Below, piece after piece: positions 15,938 to 23,560 of a DNA stretch of 36,198 nucleotides; the first letter of the stretch is position 1, and every line of letters starts with the position of its first letter. The notes beneath the pieces were generated by a model. The model did no database searches. It was not told the origin of the DNA and saw only the letters and a list, made by a program, of their open reading frames with translations. Made by a program: the position numbers and the translations under genes. Location of the stretch: contig NZ_UFQB01000042.1 in NCBI RefSeq assembly GCF_900496965.1, forward strand, positions 1 to 36,198. The letters are read 5' to 3'. This DNA is from Achromobacter agilis (lineage in GTDB: Bacteria > Pseudomonadota > Gammaproteobacteria > Burkholderiales > Burkholderiaceae_B).

Positions 15938-16891
15938 ATGAATCTGTCTGCCCGCCAGCTGCGCGCTTTCGTGGCCCTGGCCGACGAAAAGCACTTCACG
16001 CGAGCGGCCCAGCGCTGCCATCTGACGCAGCCGGCCTTCAGCGCCTTGATCCGGCAGCTGGAAGACAGCGCCGGCCTGCGCCTCTTTGATCGCAACACCC
16101 GCAACGTGGAGCTGACCGCGGAAGGCCGGGTCCTGGACGCCACGGCCCGCCGGCTGCTGGCCGACATGGAACTGGTCATGGAAGACCTGCGCGACCACGC
16201 GGCGCGCCGGCGCGGACGCGTGGCCCTGGCGGCCTTGCCGTCGCTGGCGGCGGGCTGGCTGCCGGGGCTGCTGGCCCGCTTTCGCGACGCGCATCCGGGG
16301 ATCGTGGTCGACCTGCGCGACGCCTTGCTGGATCCCTGCCTGGACATGGTGCATGGCGGGCAAGTGGATTTCGCGGTGGCGTCCCGTCGCCCGGACATGA
16401 GCGAACTGGACAGCGAGTTCCTGCACGCCGACCGCTATTACCTCGTGTGTCGCGCGGACCACCCCCTGGCGGACGCCGGCGAGGTCCGGTTGCGCGATAT
16501 CCTGCGCTATCCTGTGATTCAGCTAGCGCGCGGCAGCAGCGTGCGCAAGCATCTGGACGAAGCGTTCGGGGCGGATGCGCCCGCGCCGGTCTTCGAGGTG
16601 GAACATCTGGCCACGGCGACCGGGCTGGTGCGAGCGGGCCTGGGCATCTCGGTGGTGCCGGCCATGACGCTATTCCATTTCGGGGGCCCGGACCTGCGCA
16701 TCGTGCCCCTGGCCGGCAAGGCCCTCACGCGGCCGCTTTACCTGGTGCAGCGCAAGGGGCGCACGCTCTCGGTCGCCGCGCAGGCCCTGTACGACCTGCT
16801 GCGCGAGCACCGTGGAGACATCGACGGACCGGGAATCCGGCATCCGTCCTACGGCATCCCGCCACTTTCGCAAATGTCTATTGCTGTTTAA
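15938..16891 (+). CDS. LysR-family transcriptional regulator (divergent to AtuA-like operon)
   Basis: A 317-residue LysR-type regulator. The N-terminal helix-turn-helix is typical (RQLRAFVALADEKHFTRAAQ, then LTQPAFSALIRQLED), followed by an effector domain starting near residue 90 (RGRVALAALPSLAAGWLPGL). It starts at the ATG at 15938, 103 bases from the divergent AtuA-like gene, the usual position for a regulator of that operon. The C-terminal tail past residue 290 is somewhat longer than average. The inducer is unknown but is probably the Bug ligand or a pathway intermediate. Confidence 0.93.
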   Translation: MNLSARQLRAFVALADEKHFTRAAQRCHLTQPAFSALIRQLEDSAGLRLFDRNTRNVELTAEGRVLDATARRLLADMELVMEDLRDHAARRRGRVALAALPSLAAGWLPGLLARFRDAHPGIVVDLRDALLDPCLDMVHGGQVDFAVASRRPDMSELDSEFLHADRYYLVCRADHPLADAGEVRLRDILRYPVIQLARGSSVRKHLDEAFGADAPAPVFEVEHLATATGLVRAGLGISVVPAMTLFHFGGPDLRIVPLAGKALTRPLYLVQRKGRTLSVAAQALYDLLREHRGDIDGPGIRHPSYGIPPLSQMSIAV

Positions 16892-16937
16892 ACTTCGATA
16901 GTTGTAGCTTCTATCCGTCATCTGAAGGATTCCGCCC

Positions 16938-17324
16938 ATGAGCAAGCAAATCATCCATACCGACACCGCGCCCGCCGCAGTCGGCCCTTACTCGCAAGCG
17001 GTTGCCGCAAGCGGCACCAAGACTGTCTACCTTTCGGGTCAGATCGGCCTGGAACCGGGCACCGGCGATCTGGTTTCCGAAAACTTCGACGCCCAGGTGC
17101 GCCAGGCGTTCGCCAACATGCAGGAAGTCATCACGGCTGCGGGCGGCACGTTGGATAACGTCGTCAAGCTCACGCTGTTCCTGACCGACCTGGGCAAGTT
17201 CACGGCCGCCAACGCCATCATGGCCGAGATCATTCCCCAGCCGTTCCCGGCGCGCTCCACTATCGGCGTGGCCAGCCTGCCCAAGGGCGCGCAGTTCGAG
17301 GTCGAGGCCATCCTGGTCCTGTAG
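16938..17324 (+). CDS. ridA: RidA family reactive intermediate/imine deaminase
   Basis: A 128-residue RidA/YjgF-type enzyme that hydrolyses reactive 2-aminoacrylate and related enamines/imines made by PLP enzymes. The family core is complete: GPYSQAV (16-22), YLSGQIGL (31-38), the C-terminal PFPARSTIGVASLPKGAQFE with the substrate-carboxylate-binding Arg106 and acidic residues 121-123. AAGGA lies 10 bases upstream of the ATG. Size matches the family. It lies 40 bases before recG on the same strand. Confidence 0.93.
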   Translation: MSKQIIHTDTAPAAVGPYSQAVAASGTKTVYLSGQIGLEPGTGDLVSENFDAQVRQAFANMQEVITAAGGTLDNVVKLTLFLTDLGKFTAANAIMAEIIPQPFPARSTIGVASLPKGAQFEVEAILVL

Positions 17325-17364
17325 GGCACGCCCGGGACGTTTCGAATCAGGGGTTCGTTCCTTC

Positions 17365-19455
17365 ATGCCGGCCGCGGCCGCGGCTTCCAAGCGACCCGGC
17401 GCCGATAGCAAAGGCGCCGGCAAGGCCATGACGGATACGGAGCGCAAGCTCCGTAACCTGGGTTTGGTGCTGCCCGAGGATTTCGTGCTGCACCTGCCGC
17501 TGCGCTACGAAGACGAAACCCGCGTCGTCCCCATCAACTCCCTGAGGCCGGGCTTCGCCGCCCAGGTCGAAGGCGAGATCACCAAATCCGAGGTGCTGTA
17601 CCGGCCTCGGCGCCAGCTTACCGCCACCCTGGCGGACGACAGCGGCGAACTCCAATTGCGCTGGCTGAATTTCTACCCCAGCCAGCAAAAGCAAGTCACC
17701 GTGGGCAAACGCCTGCGCGCGCGCGGCGAGGTCCGGGGCGGCCTCTTCGGCCGCGAGATGGTCCATCCCCGCATGACGAACGCGGACGCGCCGTTGCCCA
17801 CCGCGCTGACTCCGGTCTATCCCAGCACCGAAGGGCTGCCGCAGCTGACCCTGCGCCGCGCCATCGCGCAGGCGCTGGACCGCGCCGACCTGTCCGACAC
17901 CTTGCCCGACGAGGCGCGCGCCCGCTACGACCTGCCGCCATTCGAGCCTGCCATCCGGGCCTTGCACACCCCGGCCCAGGGCGAATCCGAAGCGGCCCTG
18001 CTGGACCGCGTGCATCCGGCCTGGCGGCGCATCAAGTTCGACGAGTTGCTGGCGCAGCAGCTGTCGCTGGCGGCCGCGAGGGCGGCGCGCCGGGTCAAGG
18101 AAGCCGAGCCGCTGCCGGCGCGCGCCGAACCCGGCGGGCTGGTCGCCCGACTGTATGAAATACTGCCGTTCAAACTGACCGGCGCGCAGGAGCGCGTCGT
18201 CCAGGAAGTCTCCGCGGATCTCGCCAAGCCGTATCCCATGCATCGCTTGCTGCAGGGCGACGTGGGCAGCGGCAAGACCGTGGTGGCGGCCATCGCCGCG
18301 GCGCAGGCCATCGCCGGCGGCGCCCAGGTCGCGCTGATGGCGCCTACCGAAATCCTCGCTGAACAGCACTTCCGCAAGCTGGTGTCCTGGCTGCAGCCGC
18401 TGGGCGTGAACGTGACCTGGCTGAGCGGCAGCCTCAGCGCCAAGGCGCGCCGAGAAGCCGCGGCGGCCGCCGCCGACGGCAGCGTGCAATTGGTCGTGGG
18501 CACGCAGGCGCTGATCCAGGATCACGTCGAATTCCACCGCTTGGGCCTGTCCATCGTCGACGAGCAGCACCGCTTCGGCGTGGGGCAGCGCCTGGCGCTC
18601 ACGCGCAAGGGCGAGACCGTGCGCGGCCGCATCGTCCCGCACCAGCTCAACATGAGCGCCACGCCGATCCCCCGCACCCTGGCCATGACCTTCTTCGCCG
18701 ACCTGGACGTTTCCGTCATCGACGAACTGCCGCCGGGGCGCACGCCGGTCGTGACCAAGCTCGTGTCGGATGCGCGGCGCGAAGAAGTCATCGCCCACAT
18801 CGCCCAGGCCGCGCGCGGCGGGCAACAGGCCTATTGGGTCTGCCCGCTGGTCGAGGAAAGCGAGGCCCTGGAGCTGCAGACCGCCGTGGACACCTATGAG
18901 GGCATGCGGGTAGACCTGCCGGACCTGCGCATCGGTCTGGTGCACGGCCGCCTGCCTCAGGCCGAGAAAGCCGCCGTGATGCAGGCGTTCCGCGACGGCG
19001 AAGTGGACCTTTTGGTGGCCACCACCGTCATCGAAGTCGGCGTCGACGTGCCGAACGCCTCGCTCATGGTGATCGAACACGCCGAGCGTTTCGGGCTGGC
19101 CCAACTGCACCAGCTGCGCGGGCGGGTAGGGCGGGGCACCGCCGAATCGGTCTGTGTGCTGCTGTACCAGACGCCGCTGTCGCAAGTGGCCCGCGAACGC
19201 CTGCGGGCCATGTTCGAAACCTCCGACGGCTTCGAGATCGCCCGGCGCGACCTGGAGCAGCGCGGCCCGGGCGAATTCCTGGGCACGCGGCAATCCGGCA
19301 TGGCGCTGCTGCGCTTCGCCGACCTGGAAACCGACGCCGCTATCGCGGAGGATGCGCGCGACGCCGCCGTGTGGCTGCGCGCAGAACACCCGGCGGCCGT
19401 CGAGGCCCACCTGGCGCGCTGGATGCGCGGGCGCGAAGACTTCCTGCGCACATGA
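17365..19455 (+). CDS. recG: ATP-dependent DNA helicase RecG
   Basis: A 696-residue RecG helicase, full length, that remodels stalled replication forks and branched recombination intermediates. An N-terminal wedge/OB region (to about residue 250) precedes the two RecA-like motor domains. Walker A is GDVGSGKT (298-305), motif II is DEQH near residue 400, motif III is MSATPIPRTL, and the second motor ends with GRVGRGTAESVC and the RecG-type DLEQRGPGEFLGTRQSG. Translation may start at 17365 or at an internal ATG at 17428, which removes an alanine-rich lead segment. It is followed by oxyR, a gene order also found in related genera. Confidence 0.96.
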   Translation: MPAAAAASKRPGADSKGAGKAMTDTERKLRNLGLVLPEDFVLHLPLRYEDETRVVPINSLRPGFAAQVEGEITKSEVLYRPRRQLTATLADDSGELQLRWLNFYPSQQKQVTVGKRLRARGEVRGGLFGREMVHPRMTNADAPLPTALTPVYPSTEGLPQLTLRRAIAQALDRADLSDTLPDEARARYDLPPFEPAIRALHTPAQGESEAALLDRVHPAWRRIKFDELLAQQLSLAAARAARRVKEAEPLPARAEPGGLVARLYEILPFKLTGAQERVVQEVSADLAKPYPMHRLLQGDVGSGKTVVAAIAAAQAIAGGAQVALMAPTEILAEQHFRKLVSWLQPLGVNVTWLSGSLSAKARREAAAAAADGSVQLVVGTQALIQDHVEFHRLGLSIVDEQHRFGVGQRLALTRKGETVRGRIVPHQLNMSATPIPRTLAMTFFADLDVSVIDELPPGRTPVVTKLVSDARREEVIAHIAQAARGGQQAYWVCPLVEESEALELQTAVDTYEGMRVDLPDLRIGLVHGRLPQAEKAAVMQAFRDGEVDLLVATTVIEVGVDVPNASLMVIEHAERFGLAQLHQLRGRVGRGTAESVCVLLYQTPLSQVARERLRAMFETSDGFEIARRDLEQRGPGEFLGTRQSGMALLRFADLETDAAIAEDARDAAVWLRAEHPAAVEAHLARWMRGREDFLRT

Positions 19456-19488
19456 CCATGCCGCCAGCCATGAACCTTTATCTATCGA

Positions 19489-19510
19489 GCGCCGGCGATG
19501 TTGCCGGCGC
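19489..19510. terminator. Perfect hairpin between recG and oxyR
   Basis: GCGCCGGC (19489-19496) and GCCGGCGC (19503-19510) form an 8-bp perfect GC stem with a six-base loop in the 80-base gap. No T-run follows, so it may be a weak terminator, an mRNA end protector or an oxyR leader structure. Confidence 0.45.
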
Positions 19511-19535
19511 GCAACCCGCGGGGGCGTAGTCCACC

Positions 19536-20486
19536 ATGACTCTCACCGAACTCAAGTACATCGTCGCGGTAGCGCGAGAGCGGCACTTCGGCCGGGCTGC
19601 CGAGGCCTGTTTCGTCAGCCAGCCCACGCTCTCGGTCGCGATCCGCAAGCTGGAGGACGAATTGGGCGTGACCCTGTTCGAGCGCGGCGGCGCCGAGGTG
19701 GGCGTCACCCCCATCGGCCAGCGCATTGTCGCGCAGGCGCAGAAGGTGCTTGAAGAAAGCGCCAGCATCAAGGAAATCGCGCGCCAGGGCCACGATCCGC
19801 TGGCGGGGCCGCTGCGCGTCGGCGTCATCCATACCATCGGCCCGTACCTGCTGCCCAAGCTGGTCCCGGTGCAGATCGGACGCACGCCGCAGATGCCGCT
19901 GCTGCTGCAGGAGAACTTCACCGTCCGCCTGGTGGAACTGCTGCGCCAAGGCGAAATCGACTGCGCCATCATGGCCTTGCCGTTGCCCGAGGCTGGCCTG
20001 GTGATGCAGCCGTTGTACGACGAGCCCTTCATCGTCGCCGTGCCCAACGACCACGAACTGGCGCGCCGCAAAGCCATCGACGCGCAGGACCTGAAGCAGC
20101 AGACCATGCTGCTGCTGGGCAGCGGCCATTGCTTCCGCGACCAGGTGCTTGAGGTCTGTCCCGAACTGTCGCGCTTCTCGGCCGCCAGCGACGGCATCCA
20201 GCGCACGTTCGAGGGATCCTCGCTCGAAACCATCCGCCACATGGTCGCGGCCGGCATCGGCGTCACCGTCCTGCCCGTCACGGCCGTGCCCGAGCAGCCC
20301 CCCGCCAACAGCCTGCTGCGCTACCTGTCGTTCGAAGGGCACGTGCCCGAACGCCGCGTAGTCCTGGCCTGGCGCCGCAGCTTCCCGCGCCTGGCCGCCA
20401 TCGAGGCGCTCGCGCAGGCGGTCTATGCGTGCGAACTGCCCGGCGTCAAAATGCTGACGGAAGAGGTCGCGGCGGTACAGGATTGA
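19536..20486 (+). CDS. oxyR: Hydrogen peroxide-sensing LysR-family activator OxyR
   Basis: A 316-residue OxyR. The two redox cysteines that form the peroxide-induced disulfide in E. coli OxyR are at the same numbers here, Cys199 and Cys208 (GSGHCFRDQVLEVCPEL). The N-terminal helix-turn-helix (MTLTELKYIVAVARERHFGRA, VSQPTLSVAIRKLE) is also characteristic. It activates peroxide-defence genes, commonly including dps, which lies about 600 bases downstream beyond a repeat array. The ATG at 19536 has no strong ribosome binding site. Identification is firm; regulation of the dps next door is inference. Confidence 0.95.
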   Translation: MTLTELKYIVAVARERHFGRAAEACFVSQPTLSVAIRKLEDELGVTLFERGGAEVGVTPIGQRIVAQAQKVLEESASIKEIARQGHDPLAGPLRVGVIHTIGPYLLPKLVPVQIGRTPQMPLLLQENFTVRLVELLRQGEIDCAIMALPLPEAGLVMQPLYDEPFIVAVPNDHELARRKAIDAQDLKQQTMLLLGSGHCFRDQVLEVCPELSRFSAASDGIQRTFEGSSLETIRHMVAAGIGVTVLPVTAVPEQPPANSLLRYLSFEGHVPERRVVLAWRRSFPRLAAIEALAQAVYACELPGVKMLTEEVAAVQD

Positions 20487-20493
20487 TGCGGGA

Positions 20494-20920
20494 GTGTCCG
20501 GCACCCCAGTGTCTGACACTCAGTCCGTGTCAGACACCCGGGTGGCACTGCGGCACACCGAAAGCCATCCCGTAAGGATGTCAGACACTCAGCGCAGGCC
20601 AGTGTCTGACACCCTTACGAGACACCGCCACGACTTCAAAAGGTGCTCCCGGGTGTCTGACACAAGCATCAAGGATGCCACTGCCGCCGTGGGTGTCAGA
20701 CACCCGGGCAGCACCGCGGCACACCGAAAGCCATCCCGTAAGGGTGTCAGACACTCAGCGCAGGCCAGTGTCTGACACCCTTACGAGACACCGCCACGAC
20801 TTCAAATGGTGCTCCCGGGTGTCTGACACAAGCATCAAGGATGCCACTGCCGCAGTGGATGTCAGACACCCGGGCAGCACCGCGGTACACCGAAAGCCAT
20901 CCCGTAAGGGTGTCAGACAC
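20494..20920. repeat. 166-bp tandem array of GTGTCWGACAC palindromes
   Basis: Palindromes occur at 20509, 20527, 20578 (ATGTC form), 20602, 20653, 20693, 20744, 20768, 20819, 20859 (ATGTC form) and 20910 (start positions, 11 bases each), plus a variant GTGTCCGGCAC at 20494. From 20527 the pattern of four palindromes (spacings 51, 24, 51, 40) repeats with an exact 166-base period, for about 2.4 copies. Within each unit the left pair has a central A and the right pair a central T, and spacers CCCGGG...CCGTAAGG and CCTTACGAG...TCCCGGG are inverted versions of each other, so each unit is itself a large imperfect palindrome. The array fills most of the oxyR-dps gap; 20925-21083 holds only the dps leader. 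Confidence 0.92.
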
Positions 20921-21083
20921 TCGGTACGGGCAGGATGCCTGGCTCGTGACACCCGCCGTTCCACCAATCCTTGAGCCCGATCAACAACCCCCATCCCCGT
21001 TGGCGCGAACCTCCGGCAACCCCTCAATTCGCAGCACTTGGGGTGGTATCCTTGGTTTGCACTTTCATCCATAGGAGCTAGCA

Positions 21084-21584
21084 ATGGCCAAGTCCCCCAA
21101 GAAGACCTCAAGCGTTCCGCGCATCAATATCGGTATCTCGGACAAGGACCGCGCCGCCGTCGCCGGTGAACTGTCCAAGCTGCTGGCCGACTCGTACACG
21201 CTGTACCTGATGACGCACAATTTCCACTGGAACGTCACGGGGCCCATGTTCAATACGCTGCACCTGATGTTCATGACGCAGTACACGGAAGAGTGGAACG
21301 CGCTGGACAGCATCGCTGAACGCATCCGCGCCCTGGGCCACTACGCGCCCGGCACCTATCGCGAATTCAGCAAGCTGTCGTCGATCTCCGAGCCGGATAC
21401 TGTGCCGGAAGCCCTGGAAATGGTGCGCCTGCTGGTCACCGCGAACGAATCCGTCGCCAAGACCGCCCGCGCCGCCTTCGAAAAGGCCGACGCCGCCAAC
21501 GACCAGCCCACGGCCGACCTGCTGACCCAACGCCTGGACGTACACGAAAAGAACGCCTGGATGCTTCGTAGCTTGTTGCAATAA
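21084..21584 (+). CDS. dps: Dps family DNA-protecting ferritin-like protein
   Basis: A 166-residue Dps, a dodecameric ferritin-like protein that oxidises and stores iron and shields DNA. The lysine-rich N-terminus (MAKSPKKTSS) fits DNA binding. The ferroxidase helix reads FHWNVTGPMFNTLHLMF, with His48 and His60; later Asp75 and Glu79 fall on usual ligand positions. Met64 occupies the spot where Dps proteins normally have an acidic ligand, which is unusual. AGGAG precedes the ATG with good spacing. It lies downstream of oxyR and the repeat array, and a hairpin at 21614-21642 follows its stop codon. Confidence 0.93.
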   Translation: MAKSPKKTSSVPRINIGISDKDRAAVAGELSKLLADSYTLYLMTHNFHWNVTGPMFNTLHLMFMTQYTEEWNALDSIAERIRALGHYAPGTYREFSKLSSISEPDTVPEALEMVRLLVTANESVAKTARAAFEKADAANDQPTADLLTQRLDVHEKNAWMLRSLLQ

Positions 21585-21613
21585 ACAGGTATTGCACTTC
21601 GCTTACAATGGCC

Positions 21614-21642
21614 GGCCGTCTTTCCAATCAGGGAAGGCGGCC
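21614..21642 (+). terminator. Probable dps terminator hairpin
   Basis: GGCCGTCTTTCC (21614-21625) pairs with GGGAAGGCGGCC (21631-21642), allowing two G-U pairs, 30 bases after the dps stop; GGATCTTTG follows instead of a strong T-run. A second perfect hairpin, ATGGCCGCC-GAGA-GGCGGCCAT, lies at 21664-21685 and may add to termination. Confidence 0.6.
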
Positions 21643-21663
21643 GGATCTTTGTGAACACCGACA

Positions 21664-22773
21664 ATGGCCGCCGAGAGGCGGCCATGTCTATGCCACGTGC
21701 CAAAGAAAACGCCCCAGACGCCACCTTCTGCCATCCTTTCTTGCGCCGCGCACTCGTTGCGTTGGCTGCGCGCGCCGGTGTGGTTGCTGGCGCTGGCGAC
21801 CGAAGCCAAATCCTTCAAAGACAATCCCATCCTCGGCAGCCCCACGCTGAACCGGGCCGGCCTGCACATCGCGCGCGTCCGGTTGGCGCACCGCATGGCG
21901 GACTTCCGGCGCAAACGGCTCAGGCATCTGCTGAGCCAACAGGATCGCAGCGACTTCGACCGCAACGGATTCATCCTCAAGCCGGACTTTCTGCCCCCGG
22001 AAGTCCTGGCCGCGGTCGAGGAAGAACTGGCCGGCTCCCAAGGCCAGGTGCGCGAGATGACGCAGGGCGACACCATCACCCGCCGCATGTCGCTGGACGC
22101 CGGGACGCTCAAGCACATGCCCGCGACACGGCATCTGCTGCAGAGCGCGCCCTGGCTCGGGCTGCTCAGCTATGCCAGTTCGTTCCGGTGCCATCCCATG
22201 AACTATCTGCAGACCATCCTGGCGCGCGTGCACGAGGGAGCGCCGCCCGACCCGCAGGTCGAGCTGCATTCCGACACGTTCCATCCCACGGTCAAGGCCT
22301 GGCTGTTCCTGACCGACGTGGGGCCGGACGATGGCCCCTTCGTCTATGTGCCCGGCTCGCACCGGATCAACCGCCGCCGGCTTGCCTGGCTGCGGCGCCA
22401 GTCCATGGAAGCCGGCACGCTGGACCGTCTGAGCACGAGGGGTTCCTTGAGGGTTACCCGGACGGCCCTCCACCGCATGGGCTATCCCGAGCCGCGAGCC
22501 TTCGCCGTCAAGAAAAATACTCTGGTCGTTGCCGACACGTCGGGCTTTCATGCGCGCGGCGAGAGCCGCCACGCCTGTACCCGAATTGAAATCTGGGGCT
22601 ACGGCCGCCGCAACCCCTTCCTGCCCTGGACCGGCTGGGACATCCAAGGCCTGCCCGGGCTGAAGGGCAGGGCCGTTCCTCTTTATTGGCGCGCCCGGGA
22701 CATCGGCGAAGCCCTGGGCCTGCGCCGCAACCCGTGGCGCCGCGTCCGACCCAACAAGGCAGGCCATGAATAG
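21664..22773 (+). CDS. Phytanoyl-CoA dioxygenase (PhyH) family protein in capsule region
   Basis: Up to 369 residues; a non-haem Fe(II)/2-oxoglutarate oxygenase of the PhyH type. The iron ligands are visible as His202-x-Asp204 (ELHSDTFHP) and a distal His296 (GFHARG), with Arg302 near the expected 2-oxoglutarate contact and GPFVYVPGSHR typical of the fold. The start is uncertain: ATG 21664 lies within a hairpin (21664-21685), and GTG 21697 or TTG 21757 also fit, since family-like sequence begins at about LRAPVWLLALATEAKSF. Its end overlaps the next gene by eight bases. Its place before an SDR, an LTA-synthase-like protein and capsule export genes suggests oxidation of a sugar, lipid or anchor precursor. 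The substrate is unknown. Confidence 0.82.
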   Translation: MAAERRPCLCHVPKKTPQTPPSAILSCAAHSLRWLRAPVWLLALATEAKSFKDNPILGSPTLNRAGLHIARVRLAHRMADFRRKRLRHLLSQQDRSDFDRNGFILKPDFLPPEVLAAVEEELAGSQGQVREMTQGDTITRRMSLDAGTLKHMPATRHLLQSAPWLGLLSYASSFRCHPMNYLQTILARVHEGAPPDPQVELHSDTFHPTVKAWLFLTDVGPDDGPFVYVPGSHRINRRRLAWLRRQSMEAGTLDRLSTRGSLRVTRTALHRMGYPEPRAFAVKKNTLVVADTSGFHARGESRHACTRIEIWGYGRRNPFLPWTGWDIQGLPGLKGRAVPLYWRARDIGEALGLRRNPWRRVRPNKAGHE

Positions 22774-23560
22774 CAGCGAAGTCCGCGAACCCGGGTTCCC
22801 GCGTTGCGTGCTGATTACCGGCGCAACCGGCGGCATAGGCGGCGCCCTGGCGCTCGAATACGCGGCGTCCGGCGCCAAAACCCTCATTCTGCAAGGCCGC
22901 AACGTCGAGCGCCTGAGCGAATTGCGCGAAGCTTGCCAGGCGCGCGGCGCGCGCGTCCTCACGCACGAACTCGACGTGCGCGACCACGACGCGCTAATGG
23001 CCTGGCTGGCCGCCGTGTGCGAAGCTGAAATGCCGGAACTCGTCATCGCCAACGCCGGCGTCAACATCAACACGGGGCCTCAGGGCCAAGGCGAGGACTG
23101 GCAGGACGTACACCGTCTGCTCGACGTCAACGTCAAGGCGGTATTCGCCACCGTGCACGGCGTGCTGCCCGCCATGCGCAAGCGGGGCCACGGCCAGATC
23201 GGCCTCGTCAGCTCGCTTGCCGCCTGGCGCGGCCTGCCGGAGACCCCCAGCTACAGCGCCAGCAAAGCCGCCGTCAAAGTGTACGGAGAAGCCATGCGCG
23301 ATGCGCTGGGCGATGAAGGCATCCGCTTCAACGTCATCATGCCCGGCTACGTCGAATCCCAGATGTGCTTCGACATGCCCGGCCCCAAACCCTTTCTGTG
23401 GAAGGCCGACAAGGCCGCCCGTGTCATCCGCCGCGGACTGCAGGCCAACCGTGCCCGGATCAGCTTCCCGTTCCCTTTGAACCTGGGATGCTTCCTGCTA
23501 TCGGTCATCCACCCCGCGGTATCAGGATGGATACTGAAAAGGCTGGGCTACGGTGATTGA
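22766..23560 (+). CDS. SDR family oxidoreductase (WcbP-like position)
   Basis: A 264-residue short-chain dehydrogenase/reductase with TGATGGIG (18-25), NAG (96-98), Ser150, Tyr163 and Lys167 (YSASK), all expected catalytic features. The C-terminal part (from about residue 230, FPFPLNLGCFLLSV...) is hydrophobic, suggesting membrane association as for enzymes acting on lipids or lipid-linked sugars. It overlaps both neighbours by eight bases (22766-22773 and 23553-23560), so the three genes are translationally coupled. Its arrangement resembles wcbP-type SDRs of capsule clusters in Burkholderia and Bordetella; that link is from memory of the gene order and should be treated as tentative. Confidence 0.88.
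   Translation: MNSSEVREPGFPRCVLITGATGGIGGALALEYAASGAKTLILQGRNVERLSELREACQARGARVLTHELDVRDHDALMAWLAAVCEAEMPELVIANAGVNINTGPQGQGEDWQDVHRLLDVNVKAVFATVHGVLPAMRKRGHGQIGLVSSLAAWRGLPETPSYSASKAAVKVYGEAMRDALGDEGIRFNVIMPGYVESQMCFDMPGPKPFLWKADKAARVIRRGLQANRARISFPFPLNLGCFLLSVIHPAVSGWILKRLGYGD

Noticed and set aside
14479..16089. 536-residue open frame on the plus strand opposite the AtuA-like gene
   Set aside because: The opposite strand carries clear AtuA family motifs, and this frame has none.
17347..19410. 687-residue open frame on the minus strand opposite recG
   Set aside because: Antisense shadow of a firm recG call; low-complexity composition and no recognisable motif.
20494..20920. CRISPR array
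   Set aside because: Repeats are 11-bp palindromes with related, not unique, spacers, in a 166-bp tandem unit; no cas genes are nearby.
21651..22589. 312-residue frame with its own ATG at 21684 overlapping the PhyH gene
   Set aside because: The alternative frame gives Arg/Pro/Ala-rich sequence; PhyH motifs are all in the other frame. No sign of a true frameshift was seen.
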